NCBI GenBank assembly: GCA_023238725.1
Contig: CM041550.1
Span: 22,564,586 to 22,628,585, forward strand
DNA: 64,000 nt
Origin: Scortum barcoo
Lineage: Eukaryota > Chordata > Actinopteri > Centrarchiformes > Terapontidae
Direction: 5' to 3'
Below the pieces are notes generated by a model. The model made no database searches and was not told where the DNA came from. It saw nothing but the letters and a program-made list of their open reading frames with translations. A program made the position numbers and the translations under genes. Shown piece by piece: positions 1 to 11,947 of this stretch (position 1 is the first letter of the stretch; every line of letters starts with the position of its first letter).

Positions 1-1066
1 GTTTTAATACATAATTGAGAAAACAAATTTATAGCACATGAACGTAATTTAATGGAGACAGTTTGGAGAGAAAAGAGGGCTGATCTACAGTAAAGGTTAC
101 CAACCAGGCTTTGCGATTACATGGTCGGTGTCGTAAACCCCAAGGCCATCAGGATTCTATCTCTTTGGTCTTTTCATGGCTTATTCAAATAAAAGTAAAA
201 ACAGTCGTATCTGTAGATCAAGCAGCATTCACCTCTCACTGGTGAAAGGATGAAAAGAAAACAAAAATGTTTTACTGATGTAGATAAACATGTAAAAGCA
301 GTTTCCAAGTAGTTCCCTCCCTCCTTCTGTAGTTTAAAAAAGGATATGACAGCTTTTGTTGTGTCTAGTTTGAAGAATAAAAGCCAATATCAACCTAGCA
401 GCATTCTTATGAAGTTCTGCCTGGCAACACATGATGTTTGGAGCTTTGTATCATGTTATGGTTGCCAGTCACCATGGCATTATTTGCTCATCGGAGATGC
501 ATCAAAAAGCTAAAGCAACAACAACAACATGGAAGTGATTTATAGGTGTTGTAATGCTAATGAAACGCAGCCAACCAAGTTTGATCACGACACTGGAGAT
601 TATGTCGTCTTTTAACACATATTTCCTTGCTTACAGTATGCTAAACCGTTAACATGCCTCTTTGTTGAATCACTGCATTCCTTAAATCGTGACTCTCTAT
701 TCTGAGATGTTGCCTGCTGGCACTGTGAGTGATAGCCAGCAGTAAACAAGTCCCATCCCCAGCCAGATAATAGCCTTCCCGGCTGTGTGTGTCTTACGGC
801 TTTCAGGGAACGACTCCGTTCCTCGCTGCGCCAGTTGTGATACTCTGCCAGCACTTTCCAGCTCGAGCCCTGCACAGAACCCCAACATTACTCCTTTCTC
901 AAACACATCATTTACCCCCTGATACCCCTGTCCCACCAAACCCCGGCAAGTCCTTTATTCTGCCTACCCACCAGATGCACATGACTGCACATACACGCAG
1001 CTTGGCACAAATTATGCAAAAAATAAGCTCCACAAAAACCCTCCTTACATATGTCCATGTGCAAAT

Positions 1067-1067
<1 letters not shown>
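1..1067. other. Intergenic, no gene seen
   Basis: No open frame here has a recognisable domain or exon-like flanks. The one structured element is an interrupted inverted repeat at 421-468: arms CTGGCAAC/GTTGCCAG and ACATGAT/ATCATGT, a 4-nt bulge and a 14-nt loop. The rest is ordinary AT-rich sequence. Confidence 0.6.

Positions 1068-1099
<32 letters not shown>
1068..1099. repeat. (CA)16 microsatellite
   Basis: Uninterrupted CA dinucleotide run. Short frames through it in both strands give only His-Thr or Cys-Val runs and are not genes. Confidence 0.97.
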
Positions 1100-1102
<3 letters not shown>

Positions 1103-2614
1103 CTCCCAGGACTAATGTCTTATGCTCCACCATTCCCCTCCCTTTTCAAGACACATGGGCTCAGGGCTTCTGTGCCTTTTGAAAAAATAAAAGTGAAATG
1201 AAGGAGACAAAGCCATTATGAAGGAAGGAGTGGTATGCTGCACTATCACTCTATCCCTTGATGTGAGGGAGGCATACGTGTGTTTATATTTGCGCTCTGC
1301 TCATTCGCTTTTCCCCTCAGATGGTCATTCTTTGGAAAACCGCAACCCCACTGCTCGGCTGTTCATTTATTGTCTGGCCGCAGCTTCATCCCTACGTCCA
1401 TTTCCCTCCTCGTGTTCAGGCTTCTTCCTGACGGGCTGATCTCATAAAAACCTCAAACGTGGCACATTAGCCCAGTGAGGAACCAATAGCACTGGTAGGT
1501 CTGGGAGAAAGTGGGGATGACTGTACAGCAAGTTGAAAAAGTAATGAAAAAATAAAACTGGTGCTGTTTATTTATTGTTAAAGGTACGATTGGCCTGTCA
1601 CTGCTACTGCAATTACAGGGCAACAGTGATTACAAGTATTCATTTTCAAGACTAAAGGATTCAGGTTCATTTGCTCATATTTGACCCCTGACATTTGAGA
1701 AAGGAACATTCTCCCTCGCAGGTCTTGATAAGAAGCATCAGATGTAATTTTATTGCAGTGTACACATGGGAGATGTTGATTTTAATTCACAAACCAGAGC
1801 ATTGTTAGCGTTTGCTTTGATAGAGGCCTGCTCAGTTTAATAAAACATCTGAAGTGTATCAGTTCATCACACAGCAGTTACCAAAGGAGCAGAGCGGGCA
1901 GCGGTTCGCATATTGCAGATTCTGAAATAAATGAGTGTTTAATCGAATGACCACGCAATAAACCTGCAGCAGGCGATATGACAGCATAGGAAGACAGGCT
2001 GAAGCAATGAAGCTGACTCCCACAGTCTGCCATGTGCTCTGTAGGATGGTTACTGAAAGCCAAAAACACACAGCTAAAAGAGAGTGGGCAAGTGGGTTAC
2101 TAATCCAATTTTGCTCTGGGGTTCATCAGCCCTGCTCCATTAATAAGACAATTGTCCATATAAGATAGCAATAAGCGGAGGAAACCATGGACACCATCAG
2201 TTACAGCAATGTACATCTCAGTCCTCTTGTGGTGTCAGTGTTTAAGCTGTTACACTTTGATATGCATTTATATTCCTATGATATACATGTAAATACCTGT
2301 TGGTGCAAAGTTTGACTTTCCTCATTTGTATCATGCTGAACATGATACAAATATCTCAAAGAATATAATGAGATGATACAGTTTTGGGTAAGGAGAAAAA
2401 TTAAGACAACAAAGTCTAACAGCTCCCTTTATAGCTCACAAATAAACATATACCTTGTTTTTCCATAACTTTTTTTTATTTTTCTGCCCGCTTCCAGTCC
2501 TCAGAAGTGGTATTATTTTTCTTATCTAACTTTTTGAAAGAATAAGTGTATTTCCTAAAATGTTACTTTATTCCATCAACTGTTACTAACCCTAACCAAG
2601 CAGCACAGCTCTAC
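1100..2614. other. Intergenic, no gene seen
   Basis: No coding signal was recognised. A perfect 12-bp hairpin with a 5-nt loop sits at 2324-2352 and is listed separately. Confidence 0.55.
2324..2352. repeat. Perfect 12-bp inverted repeat
   Basis: ATTTGTATCATG (2324-2335) and CATGATACAAAT (2341-2352) are exact reverse complements separated by CTGAA. It could form a small cruciform or hairpin. Function unknown. Confidence 0.9.
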
Positions 2615-3195
2615 TTTTGACGATGTCGGTCAGTCAGTCTGTTGGTCCACCACTTTGGCTCAGACTGAAATATCCCAACAACCACCAGATGGACTGTTAT
2701 GAAATTATGTTCACATATTCATGGTTTCACTTGTGTGAAATATGTTAGTGTCTACTGCATGGACTGGCACATCTTGCAGAGACAGTCCCTGATGATGTAT
2801 CCTACTGACTTTAGTGATCCCCTGACTGTTCTGCTTGACTCACCATGAGGTTCACATTTGTGGTTTTTAGAGAAATGTTAAAACAAGATTTCCATCAAAT
2901 TTGGTCCAGACATCCACGTCCCCCTGAGGATGGATTATAATCACTGATGTTCCCTTGGATTTCCTCGGGCATGATGATCAGAACAAAATTTTAATCTATC
3001 TACTGCATTCATTTATGACCAAATACCTGCAAAACTCTATCTCATCCCCATCAGCCTCAGCTGTACTTAAGGATAACTGGCAAATGTTAACTTGCTAACA
3101 CGATAAGAGATTGTGCATGTGGTAAAAACTACACCTGCTTAACATCTTTGTAATACTGTAGTCACTATGAGCATGTTAACATTAGTGCTTATGTA
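2615..3195 (+). repeat. Old interspersed teleost repeat, main body
   Basis: The text resembles a repeat family abundant in percomorph fish. It includes segments such as GGTCCACCACTTTGG, GACCAAATACCTGCAAAACT and ATCAGCCTCAGCTGTACTT, ending in a run of diverged 'GCATGTTAACATTAG' words. Two diverged sub-repeats are visible, about 2690-2830 and 2885-2960, both of the form 'TTGGTnCAGACATnCA...GAGGATG...ATGACTTTnGTGATCCC'. The match is from motif recall; the family name was not established. The same family appears to resume at 3703. Confidence 0.7.
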
Positions 3196-3702
3196 GTGGC
3201 AAACATTAATCTTACTTCTAAATCCACTCAAACTTTTAACAAAAGGCGAGGTTCAATCGGCTTAACTCGTAAATATGTTACCGTACCTTACTCACAATTC
3301 ACCAGAGGGTCATGTCGTTTTTGTGTTTTTTTATTTCACGTTGTATCCAGGTATATTTCCATTAATATACATCCAAGCTTCTCTTGGGTTTCACAACGGT
3401 CCTCAGATGACATTTCCAGCTTCTGTAACGTCTTACCAGTAACATAGCTTAGAGTAACGGTCAACAAAACCTTTTTTCTCTGTACCTATAGCACTCCTGT
3501 TAATCTACATACAGACCTCTAACATTGCTCTTCAATGAGCTGCAAAAGTGCATGCACAGTGCCTACTTCAGGAGCTGTAGAACATTTGACAACTAAGCAA
3601 AAAAGGCAGTAATGGTGAAACACAATGACTACCAAGTAGTAGAAAAAACACACTGTAAACTACAATAAAATCTCAACTATCCTTAACACAATATTGGCTC
3701 CT
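3196..3702. other. Segment interrupting the repeat
   Basis: About 500 bp separates the two parts of the repeat and does not resemble it. It may be a later insertion or unrelated DNA left by rearrangement. An 83-codon frame at 3196-3447 has no recognisable domain. I could not find target-site duplications at the borders. Confidence 0.4.
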
Positions 3703-3775
3703 ACAGTTTAGTTTAAAGCACTGCTGTGCCAAAATACAGCCTCACCATACCATGGCTGTAGGATTTGTGATTTTG
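3703..3775 (+). repeat. Tail of the interspersed repeat at 2615
   Basis: The words 'GTTTAAAGCACTGCTGTGCC', 'ACAGCCTCACC' and 'CATGGCTGTAG' match what normally follows the 3195 end of this repeat family. This suggests one original copy split by about 500 bp. Confidence 0.55.
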
Positions 3776-6700
3776 TTTTGTTTGTTTTAAAGAGTGGTTG
3801 CAGACCAGAAAATGGTCATGCACATAATTTTTGTGATTGTGATTTGTAGCAGGGAGATTTTGAAGGCCCAGACGAATTATGTCATCCAGCTGATGGGGGC
3901 GTCAGATCAGAGAGGGCTGTGGTGTTTTAAAAGGCAATGAGAGGCTAAGTATTGTATCATTTGGTTTTTAGGGCTTTTTGAATAATAATAAAAAAAGAGT
4001 CATAGGTTCTGGAAGATTAGATGTGTAGACCAAAAGACGTGTAACAGAACAAGAGGCAAAACAAAGACACTTGCACAGAAATACAAATGCAATGCAGAGT
4101 GATACTTAAAAGCTTTTGTGGGCTCTAGTGTAGGAGGTGCTGTCAAAAGAGGTTCACCAGAGCCATCTTTAAATAGAATTTAATGGAGCATTTTGTGTAA
4201 GAATTGAGACTAAGCAGCATTTTTGTCGCAGCCTGTTGTGGTGAAAACAGGATGTTTCACATCTCCTTACACAACATTTGCATATCAAAGCTGCCCGTGT
4301 TTTGAAATCATTAGAGTGTTTGAAATGGGCAAATGTGGTGGGATTATTTGATAAACAAATCATTGGGACTTTAAAATCTGATGTCAGGTATTCTCGATTT
4401 TTCTTTGGTCTTAAGCGCTGGTTGCTCTGTAAATTTGCATCACAATAGCCTCGCTCATAGACCTCAAACAAACTGGCTCATTAGAATTCCAGCGGTAAGA
4501 GCCAATTTAGTGGGAGATCATGCAGGGAGACGCTCTTTAAAGTCGAGAAAAAAATCACTGCTCCTTGCAGAATTCATAGGGCATTACTAAACCAGTTGAA
4601 TCATTGTGGCGGAATTTAACGTAATTGTTAGCAGGGATAAAAAGTGGTACAGTCGAAGCAGACTGTTAAACTGTACCGGGAGCTTAGCCGTTTACAATAT
4701 AGAATATAATCTACATGAAATATGCATTGTATTTGTACAGCTGTGCCTGCTCTGTCTTCAGTGTTGTTATTTAGGATATGAGGATATCCTTGTTCTTTAC
4801 CCGAGTCCTTTGATCCCATCATAATTACTGGAGCTGCAAGGGGGCTTTGTCACATTAACATAAACATACATCTGTTTTAGAGAACTGGCTGAAAAGACTG
4901 ACTCTGTCGTCCTCAGTCAGTTTCTCTATGACATCTTTCAGCATCTGCTTCATCTAAAATTGGTCGAAATGGTCGCTTGCCCTGATGGACAAAAAGCATG
5001 GTATTGCTTGTCAATTAACAGCAGACGGCACTGCAGCTCTTGAAGGACTTGATCCTGCCCTGGTGGGCTGCTGACACTGCTTGTTGATGTACTGCATGCA
5101 CCTAGTCATGCCTGCGGTATTCACCCTCAGGTCCTCGCAACAAGACCCATACTGTTATCATTCATCTCTTTCTCAACACAGGTTTACGGCTCACAGCTAT
5201 TCTAAATCATGAACTAGGCTGAGAAATTTGGCAAAGATTCCTCTTGGATGTGGGCCAAGCACAGAGGAAATTGAACAATTATTGAAGAATGAAATGTTGG
5301 GTATGGGAGTTACAGTGGATTTTTCTTCTGTCAGCTTGAGTCTGTGAGTAGGCCTACATTCCTTTGTGTTACTGTACTTGATGCTCACCTTGTGCACCAG
5401 AATAATAAGAGGGCCTTGAGTGGTGGTTTTAACCGAACCATATTACTTTCACATTGTCTGTTAATTGAGGCTTTGAGCAATGGTGTATAATTACTTGGTG
5501 GCACAGCTTTGCACATCCAGTCCTCAATGATTCAGATCAGATACTGCATGTTCTAATAACAACAGGCAAGCGTGCATGCAGAGACGTGTGACAAAAAGGA
5601 ACAAGCCTGAAGAAACGTTATTATTGAATCATATGCCAATGGAAGAATTTGGAGAGACATTCTCAACAAAATAAGGAAATATCTATCATTATGACTCTCT
5701 CGCCGACCTAATTTTAGTCATGTTCATATGTAAATTCATTCCTTCAAACAGGCTGCTGCATACGCCCTCAGTACAACAAACTCAAAGAATCAAACTCTTC
5801 AGGCCTAAAGATGCAAAACCAGCCCAACAGATAGAACTGCCCAAACTTGTACAAATGCACTGGGGGGAGACTGGGCTTTAGGACCAAAAAGCTTTGAAAC
5901 TCCCTGTCTGAAGATCCACAGAGGTTGCAAAATCTGTGACATCTTATGTTTTTAATAAAGCTTTTCGTTAGTGCCAGCACACTGTTTTTGTTGAGTCCCG
6001 ACAGTGCCCGGAGTTCGGGAGACTTGTTGCCTCAAGGAGCATTGGAACTGTTCTGGAGGCTCATGCTGGTCACTTCATGTTGATTTGTCACCAATTTCAT
6101 ATACAAATACACATGAAAATAATTTATATGCAAATGCTTTGAAGCCATGTGATTAATGAATGAATGTTATGCTCTTCCTCGCTGTATGCAAAACAACATA
6201 TTAGTAGTAGGGCTGTCTAAAGTTGAGAAGGATTTAAAACCCTGGTATTGTGGCTTTATACAAAGCCTTCATATAGCCAATTGCTTCTTGACAAGTGTTA
6301 AAGCCAAGTGGGGAGCGGATGGGCAGAGGGCACAGACAGCAAACAAGACAGGAGGAATGCATATATGAGATGTCTAATGGGAGTATCTGTAAATAAACCT
6401 TGAGGCTTGATTTCTCCACGGCTCCAGTGAGTAATTTAGCCCAGACAGAAATCCATAAATGTGACAGATGAAGAAATGATGAGGAGTGATGCCTCTACCT
6501 GTATTAAAACCACTGAACTATATGAAACCTCTACATTCATCATCCTGCTCTGAAAGACACACTGAAAAATCCTGTGCCAGAGAGAGAGCAGCTGGGCTGG
6601 TTGAACACACCGGACTATCCTCAGCTGTATCATTGATGTACATTACTATTAGATCATTTATTATAACATCTTCCACTTATCAGTCATATACATTTGGGAG

Positions 6701-8033
6701 AAATGCATATTCAATATTGTCATTTTGATGTGTATTGATTCATGTGGTGAGACAATTTCATAAAACAGTAAAAGGAAGAACAAACAAACTGAGTCTCTTA
6801 TGGATTGTGCAGTAAATTTGACATTATCTGTGGATATTCTCAGGAGATCCAGAGAACCTATTCGATGTCGAAAAACTCATTTTGGAAAAACGATATTAAC
6901 GGTTTAGGCCCTCCTCAGCACGTGGTAAAGGCTGGGAAAAAATCATGATCATAGTACAACAAATAAAAAGGTTGAGAGAATGTCTAGACTGACTTGAAAC
7001 AGAAGACAGGACGGTGAAACCACAGTGCTTCTCTCACCTTACGTGTGTCAGTAGTTTAAACACAACCACATTCAGGACACAGGATGTAAACCCAAACCTC
7101 AAAGGTCAAAGGTTACCCTGACCACCTCCCCTATCCCTGTTTAGGGTAACAAAACACTTTGGTTTGTAGTGAACATAACAAATGTGTTTTCCCTTAAATG
7201 TTGACTTGTCAGATAAGGAAAGCACAAGTTTGTCATTGATGACACCATATAGTGTTGCAGTGAGTGAGTCCTAACACCTAAGATTAGTTTTATTAGCTGC
7301 AGAAGGGCTTTTCTGTACTATGATGTGACTGTGACTCTGAAAAAGGTCTGTTACAAACTGGGGCTATGTTTCACTGCTCCCCATATGATAGATACCCTAG
7401 TTTATTCTTTAGTGAACAATAAAATGAGATCTTGGTCACAATCATGATCACTCTGTGTCACCACTGACCCAATCAAAATGTTTGTAATTTGCACATCTCA
7501 TAGTGCACAACTGTGACAACGTGCACTGTGGGGCTGTTAGCAAAAACTGCATGGAACTCATATACATGGCAGACAGTATATGTAATGTGACACATAGTGA
7601 GGAGGAAGGGCCCTGATTCAGCCTACTGTTCACGGCAGCCTGCCTACCCGTCTGAAGATGTGATGCATCAGCTGACATATCTGCATCTGGAGAGGGACGT
7701 ACCACTCTGTTGGTTATTTTGTAGCAGATGCCAGCATCCTGAGACACATTAACCAAAAACAGCATTTCATTTGATAGTTTTGCCACTTCATGGAATTCAC
7801 ATTGATTAGCTCCAGCCAGGTAAATATGCTGACAACAGTTGCTTTTATAGCAGCAATATCAAGGGTCACAGATGAACATTTTCACACATAAGGCTGAGCT
7901 GTTGCTTTCCAGTTCTTGCTATTTTAAAGTTGCACTCTTTCCAATTGCAGTTTATCTCAATATTGTATGTAATCTAAGCAATTGATGAGAAAGTCTTAGT
8001 CCACGCAGAACAACATCTTTCAGTTATTTATGA

Positions 8034-8034
<1 letters not shown>
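3776..8034. other. Intergenic, no gene seen
   Basis: Several short frames exist but none has protein-like features, splice context or a recognised domain. Repeat-poor stretches with dense AT-rich homeodomain-like words, such as 4160-4640 and 6060-6440, could be regulatory, but this is not testable from one sequence. Confidence 0.5.
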
Positions 8035-8087
<53 letters not shown>

Positions 8088-8104
8088 TTATTTATTTATT
8101 TATT
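8035..8104. repeat. (TG)25 microsatellite plus (TTTA)5
   Basis: A TG run at 8035-8085 passes directly into a TTTA tetranucleotide run at 8085-8104, forming a compound microsatellite. Confidence 0.97.
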
Positions 8105-11100
8105 AGAAAGGGTAGAAAAGGAATCTCTGCCCAGCAAAATACACATTTAGTTTCTATTTCATCTTACCATGGGTGAAACACCAGAGCAACACAAACTTGG
8201 GTTAAACCCATAAATTCCTTCCATTTTCGCTGATTATTCTTTTAATACCAATATAATACAACTCAGGTTTTGCAGTCCTAAAGGAAAAATACTGGATTTT
8301 ACTGTTTAGCTAAAGGAACTCTTGACCCCCTCTGACTGCTGTGCGGCGGCTAACAGAAGAGAACAGCAGGCCTGGGACCCTGGGATTTTGCTGAGGCCTG
8401 AACCCTGCAGTACCCCAGCAGCAGCCGGGCCCAGTACCTCTGAGGGTCTCCCTTCAATTAACATCCAGCTGTTTTATACAGCAGTGTGGGGATCAAGGCC
8501 ACCTTGGCCCTCCTCCTCTTCAACTACATCCTCCACTGCCACGCCTCACAGAGTAGCCCCCCATAATGAATACATGGTGTGTGCTTTTCAAATATGTCAT
8601 TTGTATGAAGAGACACACTTATTTGGGACAGCATTTGGCTCAACATTCAAAAGGTAATATTCTGTTTGCCAGCCTTAATTAATTTCAAATATAATATAAA
8701 GCAATTACTTTATATCATGCTCCTTCTGAGCTGTAATTAGCTACATCACTTGCAGCTAAATATTTCTATTATATAAAAAATATATAAATAAAGATTTGTG
8801 ATTGCATATTTGATTTGAGCATTTATCTATGATGGACAAAACTGAAGTGTGCATCACCCAGTGTGCAAAATCTGAAGCAAAAAGATGACAGGAGAGGAGG
8901 CAAACCACGAGTCAGGCAGTATCAGTTAAGGAGCTTAGACAGATGGGATAGGCTGGATCACAGCCATGTAAGGCCTTGTAGGTGAGTAGCTGCATGTCTG
9001 CCGTAAGTGTAGAGGAGGACCTGACCTAATTGACTGATTTAGTACAAATTTATATACCTAGTTGCCAAGGCTGGAAGCTTTCACATCACCAAAGGGAATG
9101 ACAGGCAGAAATTGATCCAAATAAGGTGCTGGTAAAGATGGAATCTACCAAGGATGCACTGATGTGTGGGAGCGTGGTGGAGGTATCTGGGGCCAAACAA
9201 GAATGGCTCCAATTGTTTTCCTTAAGGAACATGGCAAATTGCAGCCTGTTGCAAAGCGTAGCAGGGGTGTTTACAGGTTTGGCATCAGTTAGAGCATTTG
9301 TCTCAGTACCACATGCCTGTAACTTGACCAACCACGAGCTCAAGTCTGGAATTTCTTTGAGGAAGTTTTCTTTGAGGAAGGTTCACCATACCATTTTGAA
9401 AACTACTTTTTGAAGGTTGCATATATAAGTTCATCTGAAAATATTGGCAATTAAATTATTCTTGAACTTTAAAGTTATCATCTCAAAGTTTCTCATTGTC
9501 TCAACATATGTCGGTAATCATAACTGAAGGTTTATTTCTTCACTTCAGTTTCAAGTGTCATCGTCTGTAGTCATCGACTTTTTCTTTTTTATTCATGACA
9601 TTAACAGAAAAAATCACAAGTGGGGCACAGTTCAGCTTTGCTCTTCAACTCACCTGTGTGTGAAGCAACATGCTGTTTTTTTGGGGGAAAGTGGCCACTG
9701 ACACCAAGGTCATTATGCTGCAAATGCTGCAGCCATTCCACAGTGGGCCATTGGCTCAATCACCATTGCGTTACCTCATTTGGCGATAGATAGTGACTTA
9801 GCAGACATTTATTTAATGGGAATCTTCATGATTACATCTTTAATTGAATGAACTTTGCTAGTGACCTCCTAAGTGTGCTATTTATTTTAGAGATGGAGCG
9901 TTTTAACCCACACCAACAGATTTTACTGGCCATTTTACTTTGCAACAGAAACAAGCCATGAATACAACACTGATATATGATCACCATTTAAGATGACAAA
10001 TATGTCAGCTAACAAGTGGTTATTTATACATCTGGCAGATAAGGAGCGACATTAGCATTCACAAGTTGTGTTTCTGGCCACTTTCTTAGCCGCTAAATGC
10101 TACTAACTGTCTGCCATTTGGTGCTGAGGCAGGTTGACACATTCTGTACCGACTGCTGTAGTTCATCAATAGTTGATGATGTAAAGAGAATAGTTAGAGT
10201 GGATCAAAACAAAAAAGTACAGAAAACCCATACTGTGAGTTGTAAGATGCTACATAGCTATGGAGGTGGTGTGATCTAGACATACAATTGATTGTAGCAG
10301 TTTGAATTTAGAATATTTAATAAATGGAAAATTTTCTAGTTATCAAAATTCTCAGAGGAAGCTTTCTACATACGCAGCGACAACCGTCCAGAGAACTGTA
10401 ACAAAACACAACAGTAGCTCTCACAACAGACACAGCTCTGTTAGCAGAAATCTGAGAGTGGGGTTTATATGAAAATCAAATTTAAAAAGCCTTAATTCTT
10501 TTTCTCTCTTTGTTTTGTCCTTGCCTTTCTCATCTTGACAAGAGCCCATGCAACCATATCCCAAATACACTGACGAATGTCTTGTTGGTAATTTTTAGCA
10601 CAGCCTGGAGATAAATGGGTTCTATCGCTGATGTCATCTGCAAACAGAAAATCATCCTTCAGTGAGTTGCGCTGGGAGAGTTTTGATTGACAGGTGTGCC
10701 CAGCAGGGGTTTGTCCTTGGGGCTGGATCTTTAATGTTTTCTCAGAATCTAGATTGTTCTTTTTTTTCAGGTGCAGAGTGGAGGGAATAGCAGATAAAAA
10801 AAAGGCAAAGCAAAAGGAGAAGTGTGCTCCGCATCTCTAAATCCCATTTCAACATTTTTTGACATAATTCTTTCATGAGAGTTACCCTCATGTTTGACTC
10901 ACGATTGTTCTTAGCCATCGTACTCAAAGTGTTTATTTGAAAATCATTGCCCCGCGGCTGTCAAAGCTGTGGTTTAGTGTGTCATGCCTCTATTCAGTCT
11001 GGTTATCCAATTACTTAAGTGGATTCTGCAAATTCACCAGTTAATCACACGTCTTGTCCCTAAAGTGTAATATGTTCGCACTTAAAATGAAATATCAGCC

Positions 11101-11947
11101 AGGAAGACAGTCTGTCAGTATTTTTCACTTTTCAAATCAAATAAACCATTAGGCTCAGTGCACAGGCTATAGATAACTTCAAACAGCCTTTGTCCTTCCA
11201 ATGTCCACAAGGAGACAAGGCCAGAGTAGGAGCCAGTGATGCAGGGTCACAACAGGCAAGACAACCATACTCTTCCTATTTTCTGCCCTTGCCTTTCCAT
11301 GCTCCATCAGAGAGTGTGGCTCCTGACACAGCTCCCATCCATCATCCTCAGTCCGTCTTTGACCGTGATCATCATCCTCCATGCTTCCTTTAGTCTGCTG
11401 TCCCCGACAGGAGACCCCACTTCTTCTTCCCCACCCTGATCTTTTACCCTCTTTTTGCTTTATTATTTCTTGCTTTCACCTTGCCTCCTGAAACTTCTGC
11501 TAACTCATGTGGACAGCTTTCTGTAAACTTCTGCTACTTGGTATGGGCCACACTATAGCTGTGTATAAATCTATATATAATCATATCATTGTTGTATAAA
11601 ATAAACATATGCTCTTAATCAGCATCTCTACATTATATCAATTTGATTGATCAATTTGAAATTAAAACATTTATTAAATCAGTCATGTAATAAATACTGT
11701 TAATGTGATTTTTCTTTACAAGAGTTTGTAACGTTTCACTCTGATTTTACCTCATATTGATTAATTGATTGATTGATTGATTGATTGTGGTCTTAAATCG
11801 AACAAATGTCATTAAAAACAGGAAAGCAGTTTAATTCATCATATTTGGCTCACAATAAATAAAAATATTTTGATGAGCATTTAAGGTTTTCAGCATTTTC
11901 TTATCCTGTGTCTTGGTGTCTCAGTGTGAACATATATATGGCTCTAT
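8105..11947. other. Intergenic, no gene seen
   Basis: A relatively GC-rich patch at about 8310-8600 stands out from its AT-rich surroundings and gives a 111-codon frame without a recognised domain. A tandem duplicate of TTTCTTTGAGGAAG lies near 9351-9380. A (GATT)n tract lies at 11757-11787. Nothing else was recognised. Confidence 0.5.
11757..11787. repeat. (GATT)n microsatellite
   Basis: A short run of GATT tetranucleotides with one imperfect unit at its left end. Confidence 0.9.

Noticed and set aside
3196..3447. 83-codon + frame in the segment interrupting the repeat
   Set aside because: No conserved motif; the non-ATG start and surroundings indicate non-coding DNA.
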